Below the pieces are notes generated by a model, which was not told the DNA's origin, did not search any database, and worked only from the letters and a program-made list of their open reading frames with translations. Below are positions 33,336 to 42,851 of a stretch of DNA of 64,000 nucleotides, in pieces. How positions within the stretch are numbered: position 1 is the stretch's first letter; each line of letters begins with the position of its first letter. Both the position numbers and the translations under genes were made by a program. This DNA comes from a candidate division TA06 bacterium (GTDB lineage Bacteria; Edwardsbacteria; AC1; EtOH8), in NCBI GenBank assembly GCA_016235665.1, contig JACRJI010000014.1, positions 83,544 to 147,543 of the forward strand, written 5' to 3'.

Positions 33336-36300
33336 AGACGATCAGATTTATTAATCTTTGCCTTTTCTCTTTGGCGATATTTACTGGTTTTGCCATTGCA
33401 GAGAAAAAGGAAATAGAAGCTAAGAGAACCGCTACATCTAAGGTATTTAGAAACGACGACGGCACGCATACATTTCAGATTTATACAGAACCAAAGCATT
33501 ATTATGAAGGGGGCAAATGGAAGGAGATAGATACCAAAATAGTCCCATACGGCAAAGATGGGTATGATTATGCCTGTTTGACAAGTGATATAAAAACATA
33601 TTTCAAAGGCAACGAAGGCCTATTTGGAGTAACTGATAAAAAATATAAATGGAACTTGATTGAAATAACTGATAATGATAAACATAACTTTAGATATATA
33701 AAAGCTGACCTCAAGCAGAATAAAGACAACAGTATAATATATAAATACGGGCAGAATGGGGCTTTAACTTGGATCACTACAGCTAAAGGATTGAGTTGGA
33801 TATATAAGGGTTCAAATCTTAAAAAAATAATATATCGTTTGAGCATACCAAGGGAATATTCTTTATATCAAGGGAAAGAGAGAATAAATTCTAGAATAAA
33901 AATTAAAAACAACCTAACAGCTTGCGATTCTTTAAGCGCATTTATGGCTGGGATTTCAATCCCTTTTGCTTTTCGGGAAAATAACGAAAAGATGGGGTTG
34001 GTTCTAGAAAATACAGTGGAGATGATAAATGCTGGCGAATATGAGTTTATATCGGAAATCACTGACAGCAAGACCGATGATTCAATATCAGTAAAATCTC
34101 AATCATGGTTATTCACAGCCGGTAATGACGCTTTCATTGCATCTGGATATCCGGACAGCTATAATAACACTTATAATTTATGGGTGGGATACGATTCAAC
34201 CTATGGATTCAAAAAGGAGCGAAGTTTATTAAGATTTGATGTGAGTCCGCTTGCCGGTGGAGCCAGTGTGACTTCAGCAACATTTAGCGCCAGGGTAAAA
34301 GGTTATACCGGTCCGGCAAATACTACATGCAATGTTACCGCCTACCGAGCGACTTCGTCATGGACTGAAGGTGGAGCTACTTGGAATAATATGTCAAGTT
34401 ATTATTCAGAAAGCTATGGCACGCAGTCTGTCGGAGATACGGGTCGTTACAACTGGGATGTAAAAAACCTATCTCAATATTGGATAAGTGGAACTTACAA
34501 TAATTATGGCTTAATGTTGATCGCTGCCAATGAAAGCGGCGGGGATAAGGAGCGTTACTTTTATTCGGACGAAAGTGGGACGTATGTGCCGTCACTTAAT
34601 ATTACATGCAATCTTCCCGATTTGATAACCTATACTCCATCGGGTTGGGACGATAAGATTGTTGCTTCATCTGTTACCGGCACTAATACTACCAATACGT
34701 TGTATGCCCAAAAACCAACTTATATTGATTTAGCCATAATGAACAATACTTCGGTTTCAGTTATTAAGGGGTTCTATGTTAAAATATATTTGGACGGTAG
34801 TGAAATAAATACGCAATATTGTAGTAGCTTAAGCGGCAATACCAGTAAAACATGGTCAGATATAAATTACACCGTATATACACCCGGATGGCATAAGATT
34901 AAAATTGTAATTGATACTACCGGCGATATAACAGAAGAAAGCGAAACAAACAATTCGTATGAAAAGTTATTCTATTGGAAACGGCTACCGGATTTGTGGC
35001 CAGGTGTTATTACCACTTCCTCGCCACTTATTACAAACGAACCTTGCACTATTTACTGGAGCGTGTGGAATACCGGCGATACAATTTCAGGTGGATTTTA
35101 TACCGGGCTTTATGTTGACGGGAATAAAAAAGATAATCAATATTTAAGCAGTTTAGCGGCCGGCGGCTATCAACCGTTTACTACAACTTATACCGCAACG
35201 ACTGGCGGAAATCATACCATAAAAGTTATTTGCGATTCTTCTAATCAGGTTATGGAAATTGACGACAGTCCCTCGGATAACATACTTACATATACTGCCA
35301 GTTGGAATACAAGGCCCAATGCGTGTACAAATCCTTCGCCTGTCAATGGTGTTACAGGAGTTGATTTAAGCGTTATCCTTCAATGGTATTGCACTGATCC
35401 TGATGGTCAGGCAATTACAAAATACCGTCTTCAATTATCCACAGATTCAACATTTACCTCTACAGTGTTTGACGGTGAAGTTACCGCAAATTCTTATCAA
35501 GCCACCAACCTGTGGCGCGCTACTAAATATTATTGGCGGGTTAAAGGTTATGACGGTAGCCTTTGGTGCAATACCTGGAATACTTGGCGATTTACCACGG
35601 CGGATAATCAGTTTTGGGTTAGCGGCCATGTTAAGTATAAAAACCTTGATGATAATACTATAAAAGGCATACCCCAGGCTTGGGTGGTATTGTATGACAC
35701 AAACGATGCAACACCAAGATATATAGATTCTGTAAAAACATTAAGTGACGGTAGCTTCAATTTTGGTTTTGTTACCGCTGCTTCATTTGACCCAAAATTT
35801 ATAATCCATACCAAACTAATAAACGAAATTTGTGTTGTAAAAGATACAGTTCCAAGTATATATACCGATATTTCAGATACATCAAGTTGCCAAATATATC
35901 CCTCCGGTATTACCACGATATATCGGGGAATAAATGAAACTGGTAAAGACAGCATTTTTAACCAAGCATGCCATATCTTTGATGCCATTAACCAAACGTA
36001 TAATTGGGTGGATAACAACACCAGTCCAAACTGGAAAAGGTCACAGATAACCGTATCGTACAATTATACGAATACCGATAGCACCAGCAGGTTCAGACCT
36101 GTCCCGGTTGGAATCGGTAGTATCATTATTACAGGCAAACCTCAAGTATTGTTGAGATCGGGTTTAATAGTGCCCGGTTACAGATCGGAGAGGCCCTATC
36201 ACGAATATGCCCATGCTATAATGTACAAAGTTTATGGAGATACTTTCCCACCGGGCTATGGCGTTTCTGAACATTACCCATATAAGGTAACTAACCCTGG

Positions 36301-39300
36301 CAATGCCACAACCGAGGGCTTTGCCGAGTTTCTTCCTTGTGCAGTAAAGAACAACAAGGACTATCTGGTTTATTACAAGAGCTCTTATAACACCACGATG
36401 CAAGATGTCGAAACCAACCAGTGGCATTATACCGGTGATGCAGTAAGCATTGAGGGTGCAGTGGCTTCAATCTGGTGGGATATGCAGGACACCTTTACCG
36501 ACTCCGACGAAGATTCTGGAGGACTATCAAACAAGTTCAGTAATATATTTAGTATTTTGAAAGATAATAAAATAAGAAACATAAGTCAGTTTTACAGTTA
36601 TTACCGTTCTAATCCCGCTTTAGCAGGGGATACTTCAAAATTAAAGAGGATATATTATAAGCACGGTATAGATTATTACAAGGCAGTTTTAGGATTTGAA
36701 GTATGGCAATCACCGCCAATAAACAATCCAGTGCCGAATCAAAGCGGTTGCGTGAATATCAATAGCGATACTACTGGAATAGAAAACGGCGTATATCCAC
36801 ACAACGGCGATTACATGTATAGATTATCAGGCACAGATGCCAGCAGTGATAACAGTTATGCCTTTGTTAATTTATTTGACGTTAATATACCACTAATACC
36901 AGGCCCCAACTATGCTGCAAAATATTTATCATTTTGGGTATATATTGTAGAATCACCTGGCGCTGGTTGCATAAGCCTCGAACTTGTTACAGCTAAAAAA
37001 GGTGCTATACGGGATTACAACTATAAAGGAATGTATATTTCTGATCAATTCGGCCAAAGATTGCATCCAGCCGGCCGCAATGTCCCGAAAGGTCAATGGG
37101 TAAACTATATATGTGACCTTTCGATCCTAAACCCATCAATATACGCTGACGATACACTTAGACAAATACAGGTGGCATATGATGATGGGAATTCAGCCGA
37201 AACAGGTGATTATTTGGCATATATAGATGATATTGAAATAAGTGAGTTTTCATATCCGACATTTGCCTGGGGTTACGTGGAGGATCCCACAACAGTTAAA
37301 GTAAGTTGGAATGATAATAATATTGACGAAGATGGTTTCCATGTGTGGTGGAAAAACCAAAGTGACAGCACATTTATCAATCCGCCACTTTGGGTTGATT
37401 CGGTTTCAGGTATGGGAGGGAAAGGATATTGTACAATAACCGGGCTTTCAACGGGGAGTAGCTACAATTTTATGGTTCGCTCCAAACGAGGTGAACAGGT
37501 ATCCGCATACGAATGGAGATACGCAACATCAAAAATAGCGGCTCCCGAAACACCAGCTCCACCAAGTGCGAAATTCCATACTCCCTCTTTAGAAATAAAT
37601 GATACTATTCCATCTATTAATGTAAATAACGCACACTACGACTATAGTTCCAATATATTTGAATGGGAAAGGAAGATTGACTCGACAGGCGTATGGACAA
37701 AAATAAAGGAAACGCCTTCTTGGTATGTTGTCGGCCATACTGATGCAACAAATATTATTGATTCAAACATTATTTTTAATCATGATTATTATTATCGCTT
37801 GAGAGCCTATAATGGTTGTGGCAAATCAGAATATTCGGTAGAAACAAAAATACCGATATATTTTAAACCCCCAACAAACACAAATGCTATTGCATATGAA
37901 GCAGTAGATCCTTTATCCGGAACACATACATTGAAAATTGATTTATCATGGGGGGATAATTCAACCATCGAAGCAGGGACATTAGTCTTTATAAAAAAAG
38001 CAGGGGGTGATTCATTTGTGGTTGCATTAGGCCCAAATATCACTAGTGCTTCAATAAGTGGTTATTGGGATGGTCAATGGCATTCCATTGAACCACTTTC
38101 CACCTATTATATTAAAGTAGCTCAGTATTGGATGTATTATAATGGATATAGAAGGACCGAATATTCCAATACGGTTGAGGTATTTGTTCCCAAGATCGGC
38201 TATACCAATAATAACAACGCCCGCAAGCTGTTCCGTGGTGGCGATGACAAACTGAACGCAACATTCTATGATGGAACACAGATTTATTGGGCCTCGTCAA
38301 TCAACAATGGTTTATCGTGGTCTGTAACGGCGCCAAAAACCGGCGGCAATCCGACCGTTGCCGAGAAGAAAAGCAACAGCGCAATCTACTCGGTGCGGGT
38401 GAAGAAAGACAGCCTGTTGTTGGACAGCCTGGGCGTAACTTCGGGCTTTGGCAAGGTCATAAAAACCGGCGCTAAGATGTTCAACCCGGCCATTGCCACC
38501 GATAGTCTGGGTAACCTATATTGCGCTTGGGCGGAAACGGTATTGGCTATTGAAACAAGGTATGATCCTTTTGGTAGGTTTATAGAACACCGTTGGACAT
38601 ATACAATGAAGGTTCAATATGCAAAAAGAACAGGAGGTGTTTGGTCTTCACCGTCCGTGCTTCAGCCAATATCTGTATCTACGACGGGGTGGCAAGATTT
38701 CCCACCTTCGCCTTTCGATGAATTTATTGACATATCAAGTCCATCAATAGCGGTAAATAAATCAGGCAATAGTATTTTACCCCATATAACCTGGGAACAT
38801 AAACATGGAAGTTACAATATGTTTTCCGGGTGGTCCTTGGATACTTCAATAATATATCATTATAATGCTGGAACATCTATTGGCATGACAGTAAGCGCCA
38901 CAGGCGTTCTGGCAAGCTCTCCCTGCTTGGGAGTGAATAACGATGGCGCATTGGTTTTAGCATGGCAGCAAAATGGTGACATTTACCGAAGCACCAACAA
39001 CGGAAGTGCCTGGAGCACGCCTTACAACGTTAGCAACAATACCGGGGCTTCGCAGATGCCGACAGTGGCCTGCGACAAGGGCGGCACGTTGCATTTTCTC
39101 TGGTATGACGACAGTGACAGCGGTTTTGTGCAAAAGATATCAACCTTGCCTGTCGGAACCGACGCAAAATTGGCTATAGCAAAACTTACCGAACTACCGC
39201 AAGGTGAGGAGTCGATAGTTTGGGAAGATGTACAAAAAGTAGAGATTGATAGTCTGAACCAAGCATTAACAAAGGCTGCGGCGGCAGAAGACCTGACCGG

Positions 39301-41662
39301 GACAATCAATGAGAATCAGATATTCTACCGTAGGTATAAAAACAACGCTTGGTCGCCCATTTACAGGCTGACAGCCAGCGAAGATATTTCAGTTTACCCG
39401 GCATTGCCGCTTACCGATGACCCGGCTCAGATGGGCTTTTTATGGACCGAGGGCAATTATGTAAAATACAAACGTCTTCCCGATTTAGATGGACCAACTG
39501 TGGCGGTAACATACCCCAACGGCGGAGAAGTGCTTTATTCCGGCAGGAGGTATAATATAACTTGGTCCAGCACCGATAACCGGGGTATAAAATCGTACGT
39601 TTTGTATTACACCACTAACTATATTGCACAAGACGATCCAACAAGCACGGATGCAGTTACACTTTGGCGTTCTGTGGCGACCATAGTGGGCGGACTTAAT
39701 TACTACTCCTGGCGGGTGCCGTATAATGTGGCTTCAACCAACTGCCGGTTCAAGGTCGTGGCTTACGATTCCAGCGGCAACACCGCAACAGACATCAGCG
39801 ACAAAAACTTTACCATCAAAAGCCGTGATATTATAGTGGTGGAAACGGACAAAGCCATAGCCTACAATAACGCCGGGAAAATAGCCCGATCCAGCGACGG
39901 ATTGTTGCATGTTTGCTATAACAGCATAGATAGTGTGCACTATCTCTCCTCGTCGAACGATGGACAAACCTGGGCAACCCCGCTTAACTTAGGTAAAGGA
40001 TCTTTACCGACGATTGTAACTGACAGTAAGAACATGCCTGCCCTGGCCTGGATAAAACAATGGGACCATGATACTGGTGGCGGAGTATTCTTTAGCCGTC
40101 AGACCGCAACCGGCTGGTCTGTACCCGAAACCTTGGCTTATATGCAAGGTGTTCCCTGGGATTATATAGGAGGGTATTCACCCCCGGCTATGACCATAAA
40201 GAACGACACCATCTCGCTGGTCTTTGAATACTCCTATGGTGGGGGCATACCGCCGCATATCGCAAAAGGATGGGCTTTGCACCATACCCGGTTTGCCATA
40301 AATAACATTTCTGGCAAAAAAGATACTATCCTTGACGCATACACCGAAACAATAGATCCCCCGATCTGGCAAGCTCCAGCCTCAGCATCAATTGCCACCG
40401 ACTATAAAGGCTATGATCATATCAGCTGGCACCGAAAAGACAAGGTCTATTACCGGATGAGAAAACCGGATGGCAACTACGGCAACATTCTCCAACTCTC
40501 TGGTTCAGGAATAGCCCAAAACCCCTGTATCAGCATTTCCGGGGTAGCTTCAGCCGTTTGGGTGGAAGATGGCGACATTTACCAGCGTACCGGATTTGAT
40601 CAGAAGTGGGAAACAGCCGTAAACATCAGCGCATCCGGGGCAAGCTCCATGATGCCATATATCTGTGGTAGCGATGTGCTTTGGACCGAGGATGTTTTAA
40701 GTGATTACGAGGTATATTTATCGTCCTATTCTACAGCCAAGATGACCTACGATGTGTCCGAAAACCTGTCTTGCACCGATTACGCTTCGATCTTCCCCCA
40801 CGAAACTAAACTGCAAACCAATGAGGGGACGAAAACCTATCGCATTTGGGCGGAGGAAATTGAGCCAGAATTACTGTGGGGGCTAACCTTTATGGCAGAT
40901 ACCACGGAATTGGAGCCCACCTACGCCTTAGATGCCGGGTTAGCGGAGCCGTCAATATTTACTGTGCAAAGAGATGGGTATATAACTTACGGCACGGCAG
41001 CCAAAGCCAAAAACACAGTTACCGAACCCTTTAAAACCGTGGATTATGACACTACTGCCCTGATATACAGCTTTGACAACTTTGATCCGGACAAGAAGTA
41101 TAAAATCACTTTGAGCTTTTATCAGGAAACCGGGCAGGAGATCAAACTTAAGCCAATCGTCAATAAGCTGCCTTTGGGTGAGATAAAGGTAACTTCAGGC
41201 GAAGAAGCGATTTTGGACAAGCCTTTGCCCGAAGCCAGTTATAAAGACGGGCAGATCACGCTAACCATAGAAAAAACAAAAGGTCCGATTGCAGTTTGTG
41301 GCAAGATACTTATTTACGAAAATCCGACAGGCCAGGGACACGGTGGGACGCAATCGGAAGAGATAACCAGTATTACACCCAATTACATTAACAAACTTTA
41401 CCAGAACTGCCCAAATCCCTTCAGCCATAAAACGAGTTTCATGTACCAAATCAAAAACCAGGGCCAGGTAACGTTTAAAGTGTATAATGCCCTGGGGCAG
41501 TTGGTAAGAACCTTGGTTAATGAAATTAAACCGGCCGGGACTTATCAGGTGGAATGGGACGGGAAAGACGGGTGCGGTAGGCAGGTATCTTCGGGAGTTT
41601 ATCTTTACAATATTAGTACCGGAGCCTTTGAATCAACCAAGAAGCTCATAGTTCTTAAATAG
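33332..41662 (+). CDS. Giant multidomain secreted protein with gluzincin-like protease core and T9SS-type C-terminal domain
   Basis: A 2776-residue exported protein. Signal peptide about 1-23. Domains in order: beta-rich N-terminal region; DNRLRE-like domain (about 265-430, ending near GDKERYFYSDESGTYVPSLN); two CARDB-like Ig domains (430-650); FN3 (about 660-755); a carboxypeptidase-regulatory-like region; a zinc-peptidase segment with HEYAH (H957, E958, H961) and downstream TEGFAEF (E995/E999 as third ligand); jelly-roll-like domain (1150-1290); more FN3 and sialidase/BNR-like repeats (INNGLSWS; SNDGQTWATP). The C-terminal FlgD-like sorting domain is about 2690-2776 (NCPNPFSHKTSFMYQIK, GVYLYNIS). 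Base composition is uneven: the first part is AT-rich, later blocks are GC-richer. Likely surface-anchored degradative or adhesive protein; substrate unknown. Confidence 0.85.
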   Translation: MKTIRFINLCLFSLAIFTGFAIAEKKEIEAKRTATSKVFRNDDGTHTFQIYTEPKHYYEGGKWKEIDTKIVPYGKDGYDYACLTSDIKTYFKGNEGLFGVTDKKYKWNLIEITDNDKHNFRYIKADLKQNKDNSIIYKYGQNGALTWITTAKGLSWIYKGSNLKKIIYRLSIPREYSLYQGKERINSRIKIKNNLTACDSLSAFMAGISIPFAFRENNEKMGLVLENTVEMINAGEYEFISEITDSKTDDSISVKSQSWLFTAGNDAFIASGYPDSYNNTYNLWVGYDSTYGFKKERSLLRFDVSPLAGGASVTSATFSARVKGYTGPANTTCNVTAYRATSSWTEGGATWNNMSSYYSESYGTQSVGDTGRYNWDVKNLSQYWISGTYNNYGLMLIAANESGGDKERYFYSDESGTYVPSLNITCNLPDLITYTPSGWDDKIVASSVTGTNTTNTLYAQKPTYIDLAIMNNTSVSVIKGFYVKIYLDGSEINTQYCSSLSGNTSKTWSDINYTVYTPGWHKIKIVIDTTGDITEESETNNSYEKLFYWKRLPDLWPGVITTSSPLITNEPCTIYWSVWNTGDTISGGFYTGLYVDGNKKDNQYLSSLAAGGYQPFTTTYTATTGGNHTIKVICDSSNQVMEIDDSPSDNILTYTASWNTRPNACTNPSPVNGVTGVDLSVILQWYCTDPDGQAITKYRLQLSTDSTFTSTVFDGEVTANSYQATNLWRATKYYWRVKGYDGSLWCNTWNTWRFTTADNQFWVSGHVKYKNLDDNTIKGIPQAWVVLYDTNDATPRYIDSVKTLSDGSFNFGFVTAASFDPKFIIHTKLINEICVVKDTVPSIYTDISDTSSCQIYPSGITTIYRGINETGKDSIFNQACHIFDAINQTYNWVDNNTSPNWKRSQITVSYNYTNTDSTSRFRPVPVGIGSIIITGKPQVLLRSGLIVPGYRSERPYHEYAHAIMYKVYGDTFPPGYGVSEHYPYKVTNPGNATTEGFAEFLPCAVKNNKDYLVYYKSSYNTTMQDVETNQWHYTGDAVSIEGAVASIWWDMQDTFTDSDEDSGGLSNKFSNIFSILKDNKIRNISQFYSYYRSNPALAGDTSKLKRIYYKHGIDYYKAVLGFEVWQSPPINNPVPNQSGCVNINSDTTGIENGVYPHNGDYMYRLSGTDASSDNSYAFVNLFDVNIPLIPGPNYAAKYLSFWVYIVESPGAGCISLELVTAKKGAIRDYNYKGMYISDQFGQRLHPAGRNVPKGQWVNYICDLSILNPSIYADDTLRQIQVAYDDGNSAETGDYLAYIDDIEISEFSYPTFAWGYVEDPTTVKVSWNDNNIDEDGFHVWWKNQSDSTFINPPLWVDSVSGMGGKGYCTITGLSTGSSYNFMVRSKRGEQVSAYEWRYATSKIAAPETPAPPSAKFHTPSLEINDTIPSINVNNAHYDYSSNIFEWERKIDSTGVWTKIKETPSWYVVGHTDATNIIDSNIIFNHDYYYRLRAYNGCGKSEYSVETKIPIYFKPPTNTNAIAYEAVDPLSGTHTLKIDLSWGDNSTIEAGTLVFIKKAGGDSFVVALGPNITSASISGYWDGQWHSIEPLSTYYIKVAQYWMYYNGYRRTEYSNTVEVFVPKIGYTNNNNARKLFRGGDDKLNATFYDGTQIYWASSINNGLSWSVTAPKTGGNPTVAEKKSNSAIYSVRVKKDSLLLDSLGVTSGFGKVIKTGAKMFNPAIATDSLGNLYCAWAETVLAIETRYDPFGRFIEHRWTYTMKVQYAKRTGGVWSSPSVLQPISVSTTGWQDFPPSPFDEFIDISSPSIAVNKSGNSILPHITWEHKHGSYNMFSGWSLDTSIIYHYNAGTSIGMTVSATGVLASSPCLGVNNDGALVLAWQQNGDIYRSTNNGSAWSTPYNVSNNTGASQMPTVACDKGGTLHFLWYDDSDSGFVQKISTLPVGTDAKLAIAKLTELPQGEESIVWEDVQKVEIDSLNQALTKAAAAEDLTGTINENQIFYRRYKNNAWSPIYRLTASEDISVYPALPLTDDPAQMGFLWTEGNYVKYKRLPDLDGPTVAVTYPNGGEVLYSGRRYNITWSSTDNRGIKSYVLYYTTNYIAQDDPTSTDAVTLWRSVATIVGGLNYYSWRVPYNVASTNCRFKVVAYDSSGNTATDISDKNFTIKSRDIIVVETDKAIAYNNAGKIARSSDGLLHVCYNSIDSVHYLSSSNDGQTWATPLNLGKGSLPTIVTDSKNMPALAWIKQWDHDTGGGVFFSRQTATGWSVPETLAYMQGVPWDYIGGYSPPAMTIKNDTISLVFEYSYGGGIPPHIAKGWALHHTRFAINNISGKKDTILDAYTETIDPPIWQAPASASIATDYKGYDHISWHRKDKVYYRMRKPDGNYGNILQLSGSGIAQNPCISISGVASAVWVEDGDIYQRTGFDQKWETAVNISASGASSMMPYICGSDVLWTEDVLSDYEVYLSSYSTAKMTYDVSENLSCTDYASIFPHETKLQTNEGTKTYRIWAEEIEPELLWGLTFMADTTELEPTYALDAGLAEPSIFTVQRDGYITYGTAAKAKNTVTEPFKTVDYDTTALIYSFDNFDPDKKYKITLSFYQETGQEIKLKPIVNKLPLGEIKVTSGEEAILDKPLPEASYKDGQITLTIEKTKGPIAVCGKILIYENPTGQGHGGTQSEEITSITPNYINKLYQNCPNPFSHKTSFMYQIKNQGQVTFKVYNALGQLVRTLVNEIKPAGTYQVEWDGKDGCGRQVSSGVYLYNISTGAFESTKKLIVLK

Positions 41663-41681
41663 TTTTACAAACCAAATTAAA

Positions 41682-41705
41682 AAGCCCTGACTTAGGTCAG
41701 GGCTT
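41682..41705 (+). terminator. Terminator of the giant-protein operon
   Basis: AAGCCCTGAC and GTCAGGGCTT form a 10-bp stem with a TTAG loop, 20 bases after the stop codon. The T-tract is short. Confidence 0.78.
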
Positions 41706-41766
41706 CTGGTGATATCGCATAATCTATAATTATAGTAATTAAACTATAAATAAAGGAGATATTCCC

Positions 41767-42243
41767 ATGAACATTATAAAATATTCTATGATGCTTGCTT
41801 TAATTGCGTTGCTTATGTCTGGTTGTGCAACTGTTAAAATTTACAGCGACCAATCTTTGAAAACAGAAACTGGTCTGAAGTTTTATTCTGCAAAACCATA
41901 TCTCTTGGTTGAACATAAGGCCAGCAACGACACATCATTCCGTATCGTTTATCTGCCTGATCTATCCCGTCCACAATATGCCAAGATTATACCCGGCTTG
42001 GGGACCAGCGATTTAAATATAACTTTAAATAACAGCATACTTACAACGTATGGCTCGAAAACCGATTCAAAGATTCCCGAGACAATAGCTTCTACCGCCG
42101 AGTTACTAAAGGAAGTATCTTCATTTAAAATGTTGGGAAACGCAAATGAAGCGGAAAGCAAACCAAAGCTAAAATATACCTTTGAACTATACGAGATTAT
42201 CATGAATGCAAGTGGCACAAAATTAGTGAGAGTCACTGAATGA
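41767..42243 (+). CDS. Hypothetical lipoprotein
   Basis: A 158-residue lipoprotein with lipobox MSGC (Cys20) followed by ATVKIYSDQSL. No family recognised. A Shine-Dalgarno (AAAGGAG) precedes the start. It lies between two terminators, so it is a single-gene unit, the last of the envelope block before the mobile-element-like genes. Confidence 0.7.
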   Translation: MNIIKYSMMLALIALLMSGCATVKIYSDQSLKTETGLKFYSAKPYLLVEHKASNDTSFRIVYLPDLSRPQYAKIIPGLGTSDLNITLNNSILTTYGSKTDSKIPETIASTAELLKEVSSFKMLGNANEAESKPKLKYTFELYEIIMNASGTKLVRVTE

Positions 42244-42291
42244 ATAATTGATAAGGACGAGGGCGATAGATATTTATAACATACTATTCAT

Positions 42292-42320
42292 AAAAGGCGG
42301 CATTTGTTATGCCGCCTTTT
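42292..42320 (+). terminator. Terminator between envelope block and HerA-type module
   Basis: AAAAGGCGGCAT and ATGCCGCCTTTT form a 12-bp stem with a TTGTT loop and CTTTTT after it, ending the lipoprotein transcript. Confidence 0.88.
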
Positions 42321-42323
42321 CTT

Positions 42324-42344
42324 TTTGCCTACAACCCTTTAAAA
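42324..42344 (+). promoter_or_regulatory. TTGCYTACAAC box and AT-rich box before the 42366 gene
   Basis: TTTGCCTACAACCCTTT (42324-42340) is followed by AAAA, giving TTTAAAA at -28 to -22 from the ATG. No Shine-Dalgarno is present before the start. The same box occurs at the same distance upstream of 53536 and 56050. Confidence 0.5.
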
Positions 42345-42365
42345 CCCTCTTTAGCATTCTTCTTA

Positions 42366-42851
42366 ATGGATTCCCTTCAACGGCCTAATTATCCCGACCT
42401 CGAGAACACCGTTCTATCTATTCTTTCCTCCGACGACAAACCTGCATCAGCTCTCGAAAGTATTTTCACCAATAAAACCAAAGTCCTTAAATCGACGATA
42501 AAACAGCTTTTTAACGAGATAAATTTGAGATTACAGACAGACAAGGACATTTTTCAAGACATCACCGACGATATCTGTGCCTGTTATACCTTTCTCGAGG
42601 AGATCAAACTGCATATCGGGAGGGGCTATGATATGGAAATGGTTTTGGCCCTGCTGCCACGACGGAGCCAACTGGAGACCCAGATATTCGATCTCAAAAA
42701 GCAGAAGAGGACGGAGGCTTTGGAATGCTGGCGGGATATGATGTTTCTTAAGAAGTATATGATGAGCGCCCTGTCGGAATACTGGCTATTGAGCAAAAGA
42801 CAACAGCTTTTGTCCTCGGATCTAACCATTGACGAAAATGAACAGCATTGA
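42366..42851 (+). CDS. Hypothetical helical protein before HerA ATPase
   Basis: A 161-residue, highly helical and charged protein starting MDSLQRPNYPDLENTVLSIL. No signal peptide, membrane segment or known family. Its end overlaps the HerA ATPase start (stop 42849-42851, ATG 42838), so translation is coupled and the products probably interact. It lacks a Shine-Dalgarno; the upstream box at 42324 may drive a leaderless transcript. Confidence 0.65.
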   Translation: MDSLQRPNYPDLENTVLSILSSDDKPASALESIFTNKTKVLKSTIKQLFNEINLRLQTDKDIFQDITDDICACYTFLEEIKLHIGRGYDMEMVLALLPRRSQLETQIFDLKKQKRTEALECWRDMMFLKKYMMSALSEYWLLSKRQQLLSSDLTIDENEQH

